DNA from: Pseudomonas chlororaphis
GTDB taxonomy: Bacteria; Pseudomonadota; Gammaproteobacteria; Pseudomonadales; Pseudomonadaceae
NCBI RefSeq assembly: GCF_003731765.1
Contig: NZ_MOAL01000004.1
Location: 1,426,001-1,490,000 of the forward strand
DNA: 64,000 nt
Direction: 5' to 3'
The notes beneath the pieces were generated by a model that was given only the letters and a program-made list of their open reading frames with translations, was not told where the DNA came from and did no database searches. Positions 8,062-17,190 of the stretch are shown here, in pieces. Position numbers and translations under genes: made by a program. Position 1 is the first letter of the stretch. Each line of letters begins with the position of its first letter.

Positions 8062-9672
8062 TTACTCGGCGCTGGCCGGCACCAGAAAGGCGGCTTCCAG
8101 CAGTTGCTGGGTATAGGCGTGTTGCGGGGCGGCAAAGATCTGCTGCGCGTCGCCTTGCTCCACCACCCGGCCTTGCTTGACCACCATCAACTGGTGGCTC
8201 AGGGCTTTGACCACCGCCAGGTCGTGGCTGATAAACAGGTACGTCAGGTTGTACTTGCTTTGCAGCTTGCGCAGCAGTTCCACCACTTGGCGTTGCACGG
8301 TGCGGTCCAGCGCTGACGTCGGCTCGTCCAGCAGGATCAGCCGGGGCTTGAGCACCAGGGCCCGGGCAATGGCGATGCGCTGGCGTTGTCCGCCGGAAAA
8401 CTCGTGGGGGTAGCGGTGACGGGTTTCCGGGTCCAGGCCGACTTCCTTCAGGGCCTCGATGATCGCCAGCTCCTGTTCGGCCTCGCTGCCGATCTTATGG
8501 ATGCGCAAACCCTCGCCAACGATCTGGCTCACGCTCATGCGCGGGCTGAGGCTGCCGAACGGGTCCTGGAACACCACCTGCATTTCCCGGCGCAGCGGCC
8601 GTACCTGTTGCTGGGACAAGGCGTCGAGCTGCTGGCCTTCGAAGCGGATCGAGCCCTGGCTGCCAATCAGGCGCAGGATCGCCAGGCCCAGGGTGGACTT
8701 GCCCGAGCCGCTTTCGCCGACGATGCCCAGGGTCTGGCCCTGGGGCAGGCTGAAGTGGATGCCGTCCACCGCTTTGACGTGGTCGACGGTGCTGCGCAAC
8801 AGGCCTTTCTTGATCGGGAACCAGACTTTCAGGTCCTCGACTTCCAGCATCGGCGGGCCCACCGGGTTGCTGGCGGGGCCACCGCTGGGCTCGGCGCTCA
8901 GCAGTTCACAGGTGTAGGGGTGCTGGGGGGCGCTGAACAGCTGCTCGCACGACGCCTCCTCGACAATTTTCCCGCGCTGCATCACGCACACACGATGGGC
9001 GATGCGCCGCACCAGGTTCAGGTCGTGGCTGATCAACAGCAAGGCCATGCCCAGCCGCGCCTGCAGCTCCTTGAGCAGTTCGAGAATCTTCAACTGCACG
9101 GTGACGTCCAGAGCGGTGGTCGGCTCGTCGGCGATCAGCAGCTCCGGCTCGTTGGCCAGGGCCATGGCGATCATCACCCGTTGCCGCTGGCCGCCGGAGA
9201 GTTCGTGGGGCAGGGCCTTGAGGCGTTTGTGCGGCTCGGGGATGCCCACCAGCTCCAGCAGTTCCAGGGTGCGTTGGGTGGCGACCTTGCCGGTCAGCCC
9301 TTTGTGCAGGCCGAGCACTTCGTTGATCTGCTTTTCGATGCTGTGCAGCGGGTTCAGCGAGGTCATGGGCTCCTGGAAAATCATGGCGATCCGGTTGCCG
9401 CGGATATGGCGCAGGGTTTTCTCTTTCAGGGTCAGCAGGTCCTGGCCGGAATAGTTGATGGTGCCGGACGGGTGCCGGGCCAGCGGGTAGGGCAGCAGGC
9501 GCAGGATCGAGTGGGCGGTGACCGATTTGCCCGAGCCGCTTTCGCCCACCAGGGCCAGGGTTTCGCCCCGCTTGATGTCGAAGCTGATGCCTTCGACCAC
9601 GCGCTGCTGTTGTTCGCCGACGACAAACTCGACAGCAAGGTCGCGGACTTCGATCAGATTGTCCTGATTCAT
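8062..9672 (-). CDS. nppD: Peptide ABC importer ATP-binding protein (NppD/YejF-like)
   Basis: A 536-residue protein with two fused ABC ATPase domains that powers the importer encoded upstream. Walker A motifs are GESGSGKSVTAHS and GESGSGKSTLGLA, the signature motifs are LSGGQRQR and FSGGQRQR, and the Walker B motifs are LLIADEPTTALD and LILLDEPTSALD, so both halves look catalytically complete. The start at 9672 leaves one base between it and the stop of the permease gene before it, indicating translational coupling. It is the last gene of the five-gene minus-strand operon. The double-ABC arrangement is that of YejF and of NppD, which in P. aeruginosa serves uptake of peptidyl-nucleoside antibiotics. 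Confidence 0.92.
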   Translation of the reverse strand: MNQDNLIEVRDLAVEFVVGEQQQRVVEGISFDIKRGETLALVGESGSGKSVTAHSILRLLPYPLARHPSGTINYSGQDLLTLKEKTLRHIRGNRIAMIFQEPMTSLNPLHSIEKQINEVLGLHKGLTGKVATQRTLELLELVGIPEPHKRLKALPHELSGGQRQRVMIAMALANEPELLIADEPTTALDVTVQLKILELLKELQARLGMALLLISHDLNLVRRIAHRVCVMQRGKIVEEASCEQLFSAPQHPYTCELLSAEPSGGPASNPVGPPMLEVEDLKVWFPIKKGLLRSTVDHVKAVDGIHFSLPQGQTLGIVGESGSGKSTLGLAILRLIGSQGSIRFEGQQLDALSQQQVRPLRREMQVVFQDPFGSLSPRMSVSQIVGEGLRIHKIGSEAEQELAIIEALKEVGLDPETRHRYPHEFSGGQRQRIAIARALVLKPRLILLDEPTSALDRTVQRQVVELLRKLQSKYNLTYLFISHDLAVVKALSHQLMVVKQGRVVEQGDAQQIFAAPQHAYTQQLLEAAFLVPASAE

Positions 9673-9673
9673 C

Positions 9674-10693
9674 TCATTTCCTCGGGTCGAAGGCATCGCG
9701 GGCGGACTCGCCGATAAACACCAGCAAGCTCAACATGATCGCCAGCACGGCAAAGGCGCTGATGCCCAGCCAGGGTGCTTGCAGGTTGGATTTACCCTGG
9801 GCCACCAGTTCGCCCAGGGACGGCGCGCCCGGGGGCAGGCCGAAACCGAGGAAGTCCAGGGCGGTCAGGGTACCGATGGCGCCGGTGAGGATGAACGGCA
9901 TGAAGGTCATGGTCGAGACCATGGCGTTGGGCAGTATGTGGCGGAACATGATTGCGCCGTTCTGCATGCCCAGAGCCCTGGCGGCCCGCACGTATTCCAG
10001 GTTGCGCCCGCGCAGGAACTCGGCGCGCACCACATCCACCAGGCTCATCCAGGAAAACAGCAGCATGATCCCCAGCAACCACCAGAAGTTGGGCTGGACG
10101 AAACTGGCGAGGATGATCAGCAGGTAGAGCACCGGCAACCCGGACCAGATCTCCAGGAAACGCTGCCCGGCCAGGTCCACCCAGCCGCCATAGAAGCCCT
10201 GCAAGGCCCCGGCGATGACGCCGATGATCGAGCTGAGGAGGGTCAGGGTCAGGGCGAACAGCACGGAAATGCGGAAGCCGTAGATCACCCGGGCCAGCAC
10301 GTCGCGGCCCTGGTCATCGGTGCCCAGCAGGTTGTCCGCCGAGGGCGGTGCCGGGGCCGGTACGCGCAGGTCGTAGTTGATGCTCTGGTAACTGAAGGGG
10401 ATCGGTGCCCACAAGACCCAGGCGTCCTTGGCCGCCAGCAGTTCGCGGATGTAGGGGCTCTTGTAGTTGGCTTCCAGGGGGAATTCACCGCCAAAGGTGG
10501 TTTCCGGGTAGCGCTTGAGGGCCGGGAAATACCAGCCGTCGTCGTAGTGCACCACCAAGGGTTTGTCATTGGCGATCAGCTCGGCACCCAGGCTCAGGCC
10601 GAACAGCACCAGGAACAGCCAGAGTGACCACCAGCCGCGTTTGTTGGCCTTGAAGCGCTCGAAGCGCCGACGATTGAGGGGGGACAATTTCAT
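9674..10693 (-). CDS. nppC: Peptide ABC importer permease (NppC/YejE-like)
   Basis: A 339-residue inner-membrane permease of the oligopeptide type. An N-terminal membrane segment (WWSLWLFLVLFGLSLGAEL) is followed by a long periplasmic loop and then the core permease helices. The EAA cytoplasmic coupling loop is visible as YVRAARALGMQNGAIMFRHILPNA near residue 240, which contacts the ATPase. It pairs with the NppB-like permease just upstream; the gap to each neighbour is one base. The length and the conserved N-terminal PxFxxFKANKRG-type start match YejE. Confidence 0.92.
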   Translation of the reverse strand: MKLSPLNRRRFERFKANKRGWWSLWLFLVLFGLSLGAELIANDKPLVVHYDDGWYFPALKRYPETTFGGEFPLEANYKSPYIRELLAAKDAWVLWAPIPFSYQSINYDLRVPAPAPPSADNLLGTDDQGRDVLARVIYGFRISVLFALTLTLLSSIIGVIAGALQGFYGGWVDLAGQRFLEIWSGLPVLYLLIILASFVQPNFWWLLGIMLLFSWMSLVDVVRAEFLRGRNLEYVRAARALGMQNGAIMFRHILPNAMVSTMTFMPFILTGAIGTLTALDFLGFGLPPGAPSLGELVAQGKSNLQAPWLGISAFAVLAIMLSLLVFIGESARDAFDPRK

Positions 10694-10694
10694 C

Positions 10695-11768
10695 TCAATG
10701 CTCCCGGCTGTCGAAGTCGATGCGCGGATCGACCAGGGTGTAGGTGAGGTCGCCGATCAGTTTCACCACCAGCCCCAGCAGGGTGAAGATGAACAGGGTG
10801 CCGAACACCACCGGGTAATCGCGGTTGATCGCCGCTTCAAAACTCATCAGGCCCAGGCCGTCGAGGGAGAAGATCACTTCCACCAGCAGCGAGCCGGTGA
10901 AGAAGATGCCGATAAAGGCCGAGGGGAAGCCGGCGATCACCAGCAGCATGGCGTTGCGGAACACGTGGCCGTACAGCACCTTGCGTTGGGTCAGGCCCTT
11001 GGCTTTGGCGGTGACCACGTATTGCTTGTTGATTTCGTCGAGGAAGCTGTTCTTGGTCAGCAGGGTCATGGTGGCGAAGTTGCCGATCACCAGGGCGGTC
11101 ACCGGCAGTGCCAGGTGCCAGAAGTAATCGAGAATCTTGCCGCCCCAGCTCAACTGGTCGAAGTTGTTGGAGGTCAGGCCGCGCAGGGGGAACCAGTCGA
11201 AGTAACTGCCGCCGGCGAACACCACGATCAGCAGGATGGCGAACAGGAACGCCGGGATGGCGTAGCCGACGATGATCGCCGAGCTGGTCCAGACGTCGAA
11301 GTGGCTGCCGTGGCGGGTGGCTTTGGCGATCCCCAAAGGGATCGACACCAGGTACATGATCAGGGTGCTCCACAGCCCGAGGGAGATGGACACCGGCATC
11401 TTCTCCTTGATCAGGTCCACCACCTTGGCGTCACGGAAGAAGCTGTCGCCGAAGTCCAGGCTGGCGTAGTTCTTGATCATGATCCACAGGCGTTCCGGCG
11501 CCGACTTGTCGAAGCCGTACATCTTCTCGATTTCCTTGACCAGGGCCGGGTCCAGGCCCTGGGCGCCGCGGTAGCTGGAACCGGCCACCGAGACTTCGGC
11601 ACCGCCGCCGGCAATCCGGCTGGTGGCGCCTTCGAACCCTTCGAGCTTGGCGATCATCTGCTCCACCGGCCCGCCCGGCGCGGCCTGGATAATCACGAAG
11701 TTGATCAGCAGGATGCCCAGCAGGGTGGGGATGATCAGCAGCAATCGGCGAACGATATAGGCCAGCAT
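10695..11768 (-). CDS. nppB: Peptide ABC importer permease (NppB/YejB-like)
   Basis: A 357-residue inner-membrane permease starting MLAYIVRRLLLIIPTLLGI, the characteristic opening of YejB-type proteins, which is why 11768 is chosen over an upstream in-frame start at 11834. The EAA loop appears as YVVTAKAKGLTQRKVLYGHVF. An insertion after the first helix (QMIAKLEGFEGA) is usual for the family. It forms the translocation channel with the NppC-like subunit and takes substrate from the two solute-binding proteins encoded before it. Confidence 0.92.
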   Translation of the reverse strand: MLAYIVRRLLLIIPTLLGILLINFVIIQAAPGGPVEQMIAKLEGFEGATSRIAGGGAEVSVAGSSYRGAQGLDPALVKEIEKMYGFDKSAPERLWIMIKNYASLDFGDSFFRDAKVVDLIKEKMPVSISLGLWSTLIMYLVSIPLGIAKATRHGSHFDVWTSSAIIVGYAIPAFLFAILLIVVFAGGSYFDWFPLRGLTSNNFDQLSWGGKILDYFWHLALPVTALVIGNFATMTLLTKNSFLDEINKQYVVTAKAKGLTQRKVLYGHVFRNAMLLVIAGFPSAFIGIFFTGSLLVEVIFSLDGLGLMSFEAAINRDYPVVFGTLFIFTLLGLVVKLIGDLTYTLVDPRIDFDSREH

Positions 11769-11769
11769 C

Positions 11770-13623
11770 TTATTGCTCCGCGCCGGCTGCAGCGGCCGGC
11801 TCCTGAGGGCTCGGTTCGACCGCCGGCTTGGCATCGGGCTTGATCCACCAAGTGGCGGTGCCGACGTCGTACTTGGGCGAGACGCTCGGGTGGCCGATGT
11901 GGTTCCAGTAGGCCACGCGCCAGGTCTTGATGTGCCAGTTGGGGATCACGTAGTAGCCCCATTGCAGCACCCGGTCCAGGGCTCGGGCATGGGCCACCAG
12001 ACTGCTGCGCGAGTCGGCGTTGATCAGGTCTTCCACCAGGGCGTCGATGGTCGGGTCCTTGAGGCCGATGAAGTTGCGGCTGCCGGGGTTGTCGGCGCTG
12101 GAGGTCTTCCAGTATTCACGCTGTTCGTTGCCCGGCGAATTGGACTGGGGGAAGCTGCCCACCACCATGTCGAAGTCCCGCGAACGCAGGCGGGTGATGT
12201 ATTGCGAGACATCGACCCGGCGGATCACCAGGTCGATCCCCAGGTCGCTGAGGTTGCGTTTGAACGGCAGCAACACCCGCTCGAATTCGGTCTGGGCCAG
12301 GAGGAATTCGATCACCACCGGCTTGCCCTGGGCGTCGACCATCTTGTCGTCGACGATGCGCCAGCCGGCCTCCTGCAGCAGTTGGTAGGCCTGGCGCTGC
12401 TGGTTGCGGATCATGCCGCTGCCATCGGACACCGACGGCGCATAGGCCTCGCTGAAGACCTGGGCCGGCAGCTTGTCGCGCAGCGGCGCAAGGATTTTCA
12501 GTTCGTCAGGGCCGGGCAGGCCGGTGGCGGCCATTTCCGAGTTTTCGAAGTAGCTGCGGGTGCGGGTGTAGGCGCCGTTGAACAGCTGCTTGTTGCTCCA
12601 CTCGAAGTCCAGCAGCAGGCTCAGGGCCTCACGCACGCGCACGTCCTGGAATACCGGGCGCCGGGTGTTGAAGACAAAGCCCTGCATGCCGGTGGGGTTG
12701 CCGTTGACGATCTGCTCCTTGATCAGGCGGCCCTGGGCCACGGCCGGGGTGTTGTAGGCGGTGGCCCAGTTTTTCGCGCTCATCTCCAGCCAGAAGTCGA
12801 ACTGCCCGGCCTTGAGGGCCTCCAGGGCCACGGTGTTGTCGCGGTAGTAGTCGGTGGCCATGACGTCGAAGTTGTAGAAGCCGCGGTTGATCGGCAGGTC
12901 CTTGGCCCAGTAGTCCTTGACCCGCTGGTAGCGGATCGAACGCCCGGCCTTGACCTCCGAAACCTGGTACGGGCCACTGCCCAGGGGGATCTCCAGGTTG
13001 CCTTTGTTGAAGTCACGGGTGGCCCACCAGTGCTTGGGCAGCACCGGCAACTGGCCGAGGATCAGCGGCAGCTCGCGGTTGTTGCTGTGCTTGAACTTGA
13101 ACAGCACCCGCAGCGGGTCTTCGGCAATCACTTCGGCAACGTCGGCGTAGTAGGTGCGGTACAGCGGCGCGCCGGACTGGGTCAGGGTATTGAAACTGAA
13201 CACCACGTCTTCGGCGCGGATGGGCTGGCCGTCATGGAAGCGCGCTTGCGGGCGCAGGTAGAAGCGCACCCAGCTGTTGTCCGGGGCTTTCTCGATCTGC
13301 CCGGCCACCAGGCCGTACTCGGTGAAGGGCTCGTCCAGGCTCTGGCGCATCAGGGTGTCGTAGATCAGGCTGATATTGTCCGCCGGCACGCCCTTGTTGA
13401 TGAACGGGTTGAGGCTGTCGAAGCCGCCGAAGCCGGCCTCGCGGAAGGTGCCGCCCTTGGGCGCGTCGGGGTTGACGAAGTCGAAGTGCTTGAAATTGGC
13501 CGGGTACTTCGGCGGCTCGCTGTACAGGGTCAGGGCGTGTTGCGGGGCGGCCTGGGCGATGCAGGCGACCCCCATCAGCAACAGGCCGCTGGTGCGCAGG
13601 AGCAGGTTACGCAAAGGCATCAT
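11770..13623 (-). CDS. nppA2: Periplasmic peptide-binding protein, second copy (NppA2-like)
   Basis: A 617-residue family 5 extracellular solute-binding protein that would deliver peptides to the NppBC permease. A signal peptide ends near AQAAPQHA at residues 24-31. The family signature appears as NPDAPKGGTFREAGFGGFDSLNPF and the typical core follows. The ATG at 13623 overlaps the stop of the first copy (ATGA), so it is preferred to the adjacent ATG at 13620. It has a low-complexity Pro/Ala/Glu C-terminal tail (EPSPQEPAAAAGAEQ) absent from the first copy. The two copies are clearly diverged, arguing for different substrate ranges rather than a recent duplication. Confidence 0.92.
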   Translation of the reverse strand: MMPLRNLLLRTSGLLLMGVACIAQAAPQHALTLYSEPPKYPANFKHFDFVNPDAPKGGTFREAGFGGFDSLNPFINKGVPADNISLIYDTLMRQSLDEPFTEYGLVAGQIEKAPDNSWVRFYLRPQARFHDGQPIRAEDVVFSFNTLTQSGAPLYRTYYADVAEVIAEDPLRVLFKFKHSNNRELPLILGQLPVLPKHWWATRDFNKGNLEIPLGSGPYQVSEVKAGRSIRYQRVKDYWAKDLPINRGFYNFDVMATDYYRDNTVALEALKAGQFDFWLEMSAKNWATAYNTPAVAQGRLIKEQIVNGNPTGMQGFVFNTRRPVFQDVRVREALSLLLDFEWSNKQLFNGAYTRTRSYFENSEMAATGLPGPDELKILAPLRDKLPAQVFSEAYAPSVSDGSGMIRNQQRQAYQLLQEAGWRIVDDKMVDAQGKPVVIEFLLAQTEFERVLLPFKRNLSDLGIDLVIRRVDVSQYITRLRSRDFDMVVGSFPQSNSPGNEQREYWKTSSADNPGSRNFIGLKDPTIDALVEDLINADSRSSLVAHARALDRVLQWGYYVIPNWHIKTWRVAYWNHIGHPSVSPKYDVGTATWWIKPDAKPAVEPSPQEPAAAAGAEQ

Positions 13624-15449
13624 TGGGCTTTCTCCGAAGCTTTCAGCCACCAGGCATTGAGGCCCAGGTTATAGGGCGGCGTGGTGACGAAGGCGAACCG
13701 GTTACGGTACGCCAGGCGGTGATAGTTGATGTACCAGTTGGGGATCATGTAGTGCTGCCACAGCAGGACCCGGTCCAGGGCCCGGCCGGCGGCCAGTTGT
13801 TCGTCGCGGCTCTGGGCGGCCAGCAACTGTTCCAGCAGGTGATCGACGATAGGGTTGTTGATGCCTGCGTAGTTCTTGCTGCCCTTGACTCCGACCTGGC
13901 TGGAGTGGAAGTACTGCCACTGCTCCAGGCCCGGGCTCAGGGTCTGGTTCATCGTCATGAGGATCATGTCGAAATCGAACTGGTCCAGGCGCTGCTTGTA
14001 CTGGGCCCGGTCCACGGTGCGCAGGCGCGCGTCGATGCCGATGCTGGCCAGGTTCTCGATGTAGGGCTGGAGGATGCGTTCCAGGTTGGGGTTGACCAGC
14101 AGCACCTCGAAGCGCAACGGCTGCCCGGCGCTGTTCACCAGGCGCTGGCCGTTGAGGGTCCAGCCGGCCTCGCCAAGCAGGCCCAGGGCACGACGCAAGG
14201 TTTCCCGGGGGATGCCGCGGCCGTCGGTCTGGGGCAGCGTGAAGGGCTGGGTGAAGAGCTTGGCCGGCAGTTGCTCGCGGTAGGGCGACAGCAGCAGCCA
14301 TTCGTGGCCCAGGGGTAGGCCGCTGGCGGCGAACTCGCTGTTGGGGTAGTAGCTGGTGGCGCGTTTGTAGGCGCCGCTGAACAGGGTGCGGTTGGTCCAC
14401 TCGAAATCGAACATCAGCCCCAGGGCTTCACGAACCTTGGCGTCGGCAAAGGTGCTGCGCCGGGTGTTCATGAACAGGCCCTGGGTCTGGGTGGGAATCT
14501 GGTGCGCCACCTCGGCCTTGATCACGTCGCCGCGATTGACCGCCGGGAAGTGGTAGCCGTTGGCCCAGTTCTTCGCCTGGTGCTCGATGTAGATGTCGAA
14601 CTCGCCGGCCTTGAAGGCTTCGAAGGCCACATCGCTGTCGCGGTAGAACTCCACCTCGACCTTGTCGAAATTACTGAAGCCGCGGTTCACCGCCAGGTCC
14701 TGGCCCCAGTAGTCCTTGACCCGCTCGAACACCAGTTGGCGCCCCGGCTGCACCTGGGTGATGCGGTAGGGCCCGCTGCCCAGGGGCGGCTCGAAAGTGG
14801 TGGCCTTGAAGTCACGACCCTTCCAGTAATGCTGAGGCAGCACCGGCAACTCGCCCAGGCGCAGGATCAGCAGCGGATTGCCGCTGCGCTTGAACACAAA
14901 GCGGATGCGCTGCGGGCCGAGGATGTCGACCCGTGCCACTTCCTGCAGGTTGGTGCGGTATTGCGGGTGGCCTTCCTTGAGCAGCAGGCGATAGGAAAAC
15001 GCCACGTCATAGGCGGTGATCGGCGTGCCGTCGTGGAAGCGTGCTTCGGGGCGCAGATTGAACACCACCCAGCTGCGGTCCTCGCTGTATTCCACGGAGC
15101 GCGCGATCAGGCCGTAGCTGGACGTGGGCTCGTCGCCGGAGGGGGCGTAGATACCGGTGCCCACCATCAGCGGCTCATTCAGCTCATTGACCCCGTACTG
15201 CAGGAAATTGGCCGTGGTGACCGGGCTGGTGCCCTTGAAGGTGTAGGGGTTGAGGGTATCGAAGGTGCCAAATGCCATGACCCGCAAGGTGCCGCCTTTC
15301 GGCGCTGCGGGGTTGACCCAGTCGTAGTGGGTGAATTTGGCTGGGTACTTGAGCGTGCCGAACTGCGCATAACCATGACTTTCGGTAATTGTCGCGCTTG
15401 CGGGAAAGCTCAAGGCCAGACTGATTAGTAGCGGGAGCAGGGGACGCAT
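13620..15449 (-). CDS. nppA1: Periplasmic peptide-binding protein, first copy (NppA1-like)
   Basis: A 609-residue family 5 solute-binding protein and the first gene of the importer operon. The signal peptide ends around SFPASATITE. The same core as the second copy is recognisable (NPAAPKGGTLRVMAFGTFDTLNPY; DYWGQDLAVNRGFSNFD versus DYWAKDLPINRGFYNFD). The start is the ATG at 15449; a TTG one codon earlier is in frame. No strong ribosome-binding site is seen. Two binding proteins ahead of B, C and D is the arrangement described for nppA1A2BCD of P. aeruginosa, and the flanking mltD-gloB-rnhA-dnaQ order supports orthology. Confidence 0.92.
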   Translation of the reverse strand: MRPLLPLLISLALSFPASATITESHGYAQFGTLKYPAKFTHYDWVNPAAPKGGTLRVMAFGTFDTLNPYTFKGTSPVTTANFLQYGVNELNEPLMVGTGIYAPSGDEPTSSYGLIARSVEYSEDRSWVVFNLRPEARFHDGTPITAYDVAFSYRLLLKEGHPQYRTNLQEVARVDILGPQRIRFVFKRSGNPLLILRLGELPVLPQHYWKGRDFKATTFEPPLGSGPYRITQVQPGRQLVFERVKDYWGQDLAVNRGFSNFDKVEVEFYRDSDVAFEAFKAGEFDIYIEHQAKNWANGYHFPAVNRGDVIKAEVAHQIPTQTQGLFMNTRRSTFADAKVREALGLMFDFEWTNRTLFSGAYKRATSYYPNSEFAASGLPLGHEWLLLSPYREQLPAKLFTQPFTLPQTDGRGIPRETLRRALGLLGEAGWTLNGQRLVNSAGQPLRFEVLLVNPNLERILQPYIENLASIGIDARLRTVDRAQYKQRLDQFDFDMILMTMNQTLSPGLEQWQYFHSSQVGVKGSKNYAGINNPIVDHLLEQLLAAQSRDEQLAAGRALDRVLLWQHYMIPNWYINYHRLAYRNRFAFVTTPPYNLGLNAWWLKASEKAQ

Positions 15450-15606
15450 CAAGTCAGGGATCCGGTCCAGGCGGCTTGGGCTTTGTGGGCCGTACAGTAA
15501 CAGCTTGTCTGGGCAGGAAAAAGGCCATCCCGGGTCGCCGGGTGCTGGTGTGTCAGCGAGGGGGGCAGGGCGGGGGTGGAATGCGGGGGAACGGGGGTAG
15601 AACGCA

Positions 15607-15650
15607 ATCGCCGGCGAGCCGGCTCCTACAGGAGCGGGCTCGCCGGCGAT
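15607..15650. repeat. REP-type palindrome
   Basis: A 44-bp near-perfect palindrome: 14-bp outer arms (ATCGCCGGCGAGCC and its complement) and 6-bp inner arms (GCTCCT / AGGAGC) around a two-base centre, with one G-G mismatch. The core GCCGGCGAGCCGGCTCCTACA is of the kind found in fluorescent-Pseudomonas REP elements. It sits five bases after the mltD stop, in the 205-bp gap before nppA1, where it could terminate transcription or protect the mltD mRNA end. The rest of the gap, 15450-15606, shows no gene. Confidence 0.8.
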
Positions 15651-15654
15651 CAGC

Positions 15655-17091
15655 TTAATGCGGTAGGTAGACCGTCAGCATCTGGCCCGGCTTCAGGGCC
15701 TGGCCGGCGCGTGGGTTCCAGCGCTTGAGGTGTTGCATTTCGACGTTGAAGCGCTTGGCAACCATGTACAGCGAGTCGCCTTGCTTGACCTTGTACTGGG
15801 TCGACTTCTTGTTGTTGGCCGCGACCACCGTGGTGCTGCGGCCCGAAATGCGCTTGCTTTTGTCCTGCATGACCAGGGTCTGGCCGACCTTGAGGTTCTT
15901 GCCGGTCAACTGGTTCCAGCGTTGCAGGTCCTTGACGTCGACCTTGTTGGCCTTGGCAATGGTGCCCAGGTTGTCGCCGCGCTTGACCCGGTAGGTGCGC
16001 TTGGCGCCTGCGATCTCGGTGCGGGTCGCGCCTTCGAACACCGGCTTGAGCGGACGCTGGCTGATGAGTTCTTCGGGGCGCATGGTCGACAGGCTGGTGG
16101 TCAGCAACTGCGCCTTGGAGGTTGGCACCAGTAGGTGCTGCGGGCCGTCGATGGTGGTGCGTTGCTTGAACGCCGGGTTGAGCTGGAACAGCTCGTCCTC
16201 GTCGATGTTGGCCACCGCCGCGACTTTGGACAGGTCCATGCGCTGGTTGATCTCGACCACCTGGAAGTACGGCTCGTTGGCAATCGGGTTGAGGTTGACG
16301 CCGTAGGCTTCCGGCGCCAGTACCACTTGCGACAGGGCCAGCAGCTTGGGCACGTAGGCCTGGGTTTCCGCCGGCAGCGGCAGGTTCCAGTAGTCAGTGG
16401 GCAGGCCGAGCTTTTCGTTGCGCTCGATGGCCCGGCTGACCGTGCCTTCGCCGGCGTTGTAGGCGGCCAGCGCCAGCAACCAGTCACCGTTGAACATGTC
16501 GTGCAGGCGGGTCAGGTAGTCCATGGCTGCGGTGGTCGAGGCGGTGATGTCGCGTCGGCCATCGTAGAAACGGGTCTGGCGCAGGTTGAAGTAGCGGCCG
16601 GTGGAAGGAATGAATTGCCAGAGACCCACCGCGTCGGCCCGGGAATAGGCCATCGGGTTGTAGGCGCTTTCAATCACTGGCAACAGGGCCAGTTCCAGCG
16701 GCATGTTGCGCTCTTCAAGACGCTCGACGATGTAGTGGATGTAGAGGCTGCCGCGTTCTCCAGCGTTTTCCAGAAAGGAAGGGTTGCTGGCGAACCACAG
16801 GCGTTGTTGTTCAATACGCGGGTTGACGCCCAACCCTTCTTGCAACTGGAAGCCCTGGCGCATGCGTTCCCAGACGTCCTGGGGGATTTGCGGGCTTGGC
16901 TGCTGGGTGCTCAACCAGATCGGTTTCTGCTTGATGCGGGCGTTGAAATTCTGAGTGTGCGTCGCTTCGCTCTGCGGGGCCGGGCCGGTGCTTTGGCACC
17001 CCGCGAGCGTAGCCGACACAGCCACGGCGATGGCCTGGGCCAAGCGCGTCAATGCGTCTGAACTGATGGAATTACGAATAGATGACGACAT
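15655..17091 (-). CDS. mltD: Membrane-bound lytic murein transglycosylase D
   Basis: A 478-residue peptidoglycan-cleaving lipoprotein. A lipobox (LAGC, Cys near residue 32) directs it to a membrane. The SLT catalytic domain is recognised by ALLPVIESAYNPMAYSRADAVGLWQFIPSTGR, where the Glu of ESAYNP is the expected catalytic acid, followed by LALAAYNAGEGTV. Two LysM peptidoglycan-binding repeats close the protein (YRVKRGDNLGTIAKANKV and YKVKQGDSLYMVAKRFNV). The start at 17091 (MSSSIRN) gives a normal lipoprotein signal; an upstream in-frame start at 17115 does not improve it. It follows gloB on the same strand after 99 bp, the order also seen in E. coli. Confidence 0.95.
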   Translation of the reverse strand: MSSSIRNSISSDALTRLAQAIAVAVSATLAGCQSTGPAPQSEATHTQNFNARIKQKPIWLSTQQPSPQIPQDVWERMRQGFQLQEGLGVNPRIEQQRLWFASNPSFLENAGERGSLYIHYIVERLEERNMPLELALLPVIESAYNPMAYSRADAVGLWQFIPSTGRYFNLRQTRFYDGRRDITASTTAAMDYLTRLHDMFNGDWLLALAAYNAGEGTVSRAIERNEKLGLPTDYWNLPLPAETQAYVPKLLALSQVVLAPEAYGVNLNPIANEPYFQVVEINQRMDLSKVAAVANIDEDELFQLNPAFKQRTTIDGPQHLLVPTSKAQLLTTSLSTMRPEELISQRPLKPVFEGATRTEIAGAKRTYRVKRGDNLGTIAKANKVDVKDLQRWNQLTGKNLKVGQTLVMQDKSKRISGRSTTVVAANNKKSTQYKVKQGDSLYMVAKRFNVEMQHLKRWNPRAGQALKPGQMLTVYLPH

Positions 17092-17190
17092 TGGCTGGAA
17101 GTAAGTTCCGGGCAAAAATGTCGGGCGATTCTAGGAAGCACCTCGGGTGCGGTCAACCATTCAGAATTTTTGTACCAATAGATAGCCTGC

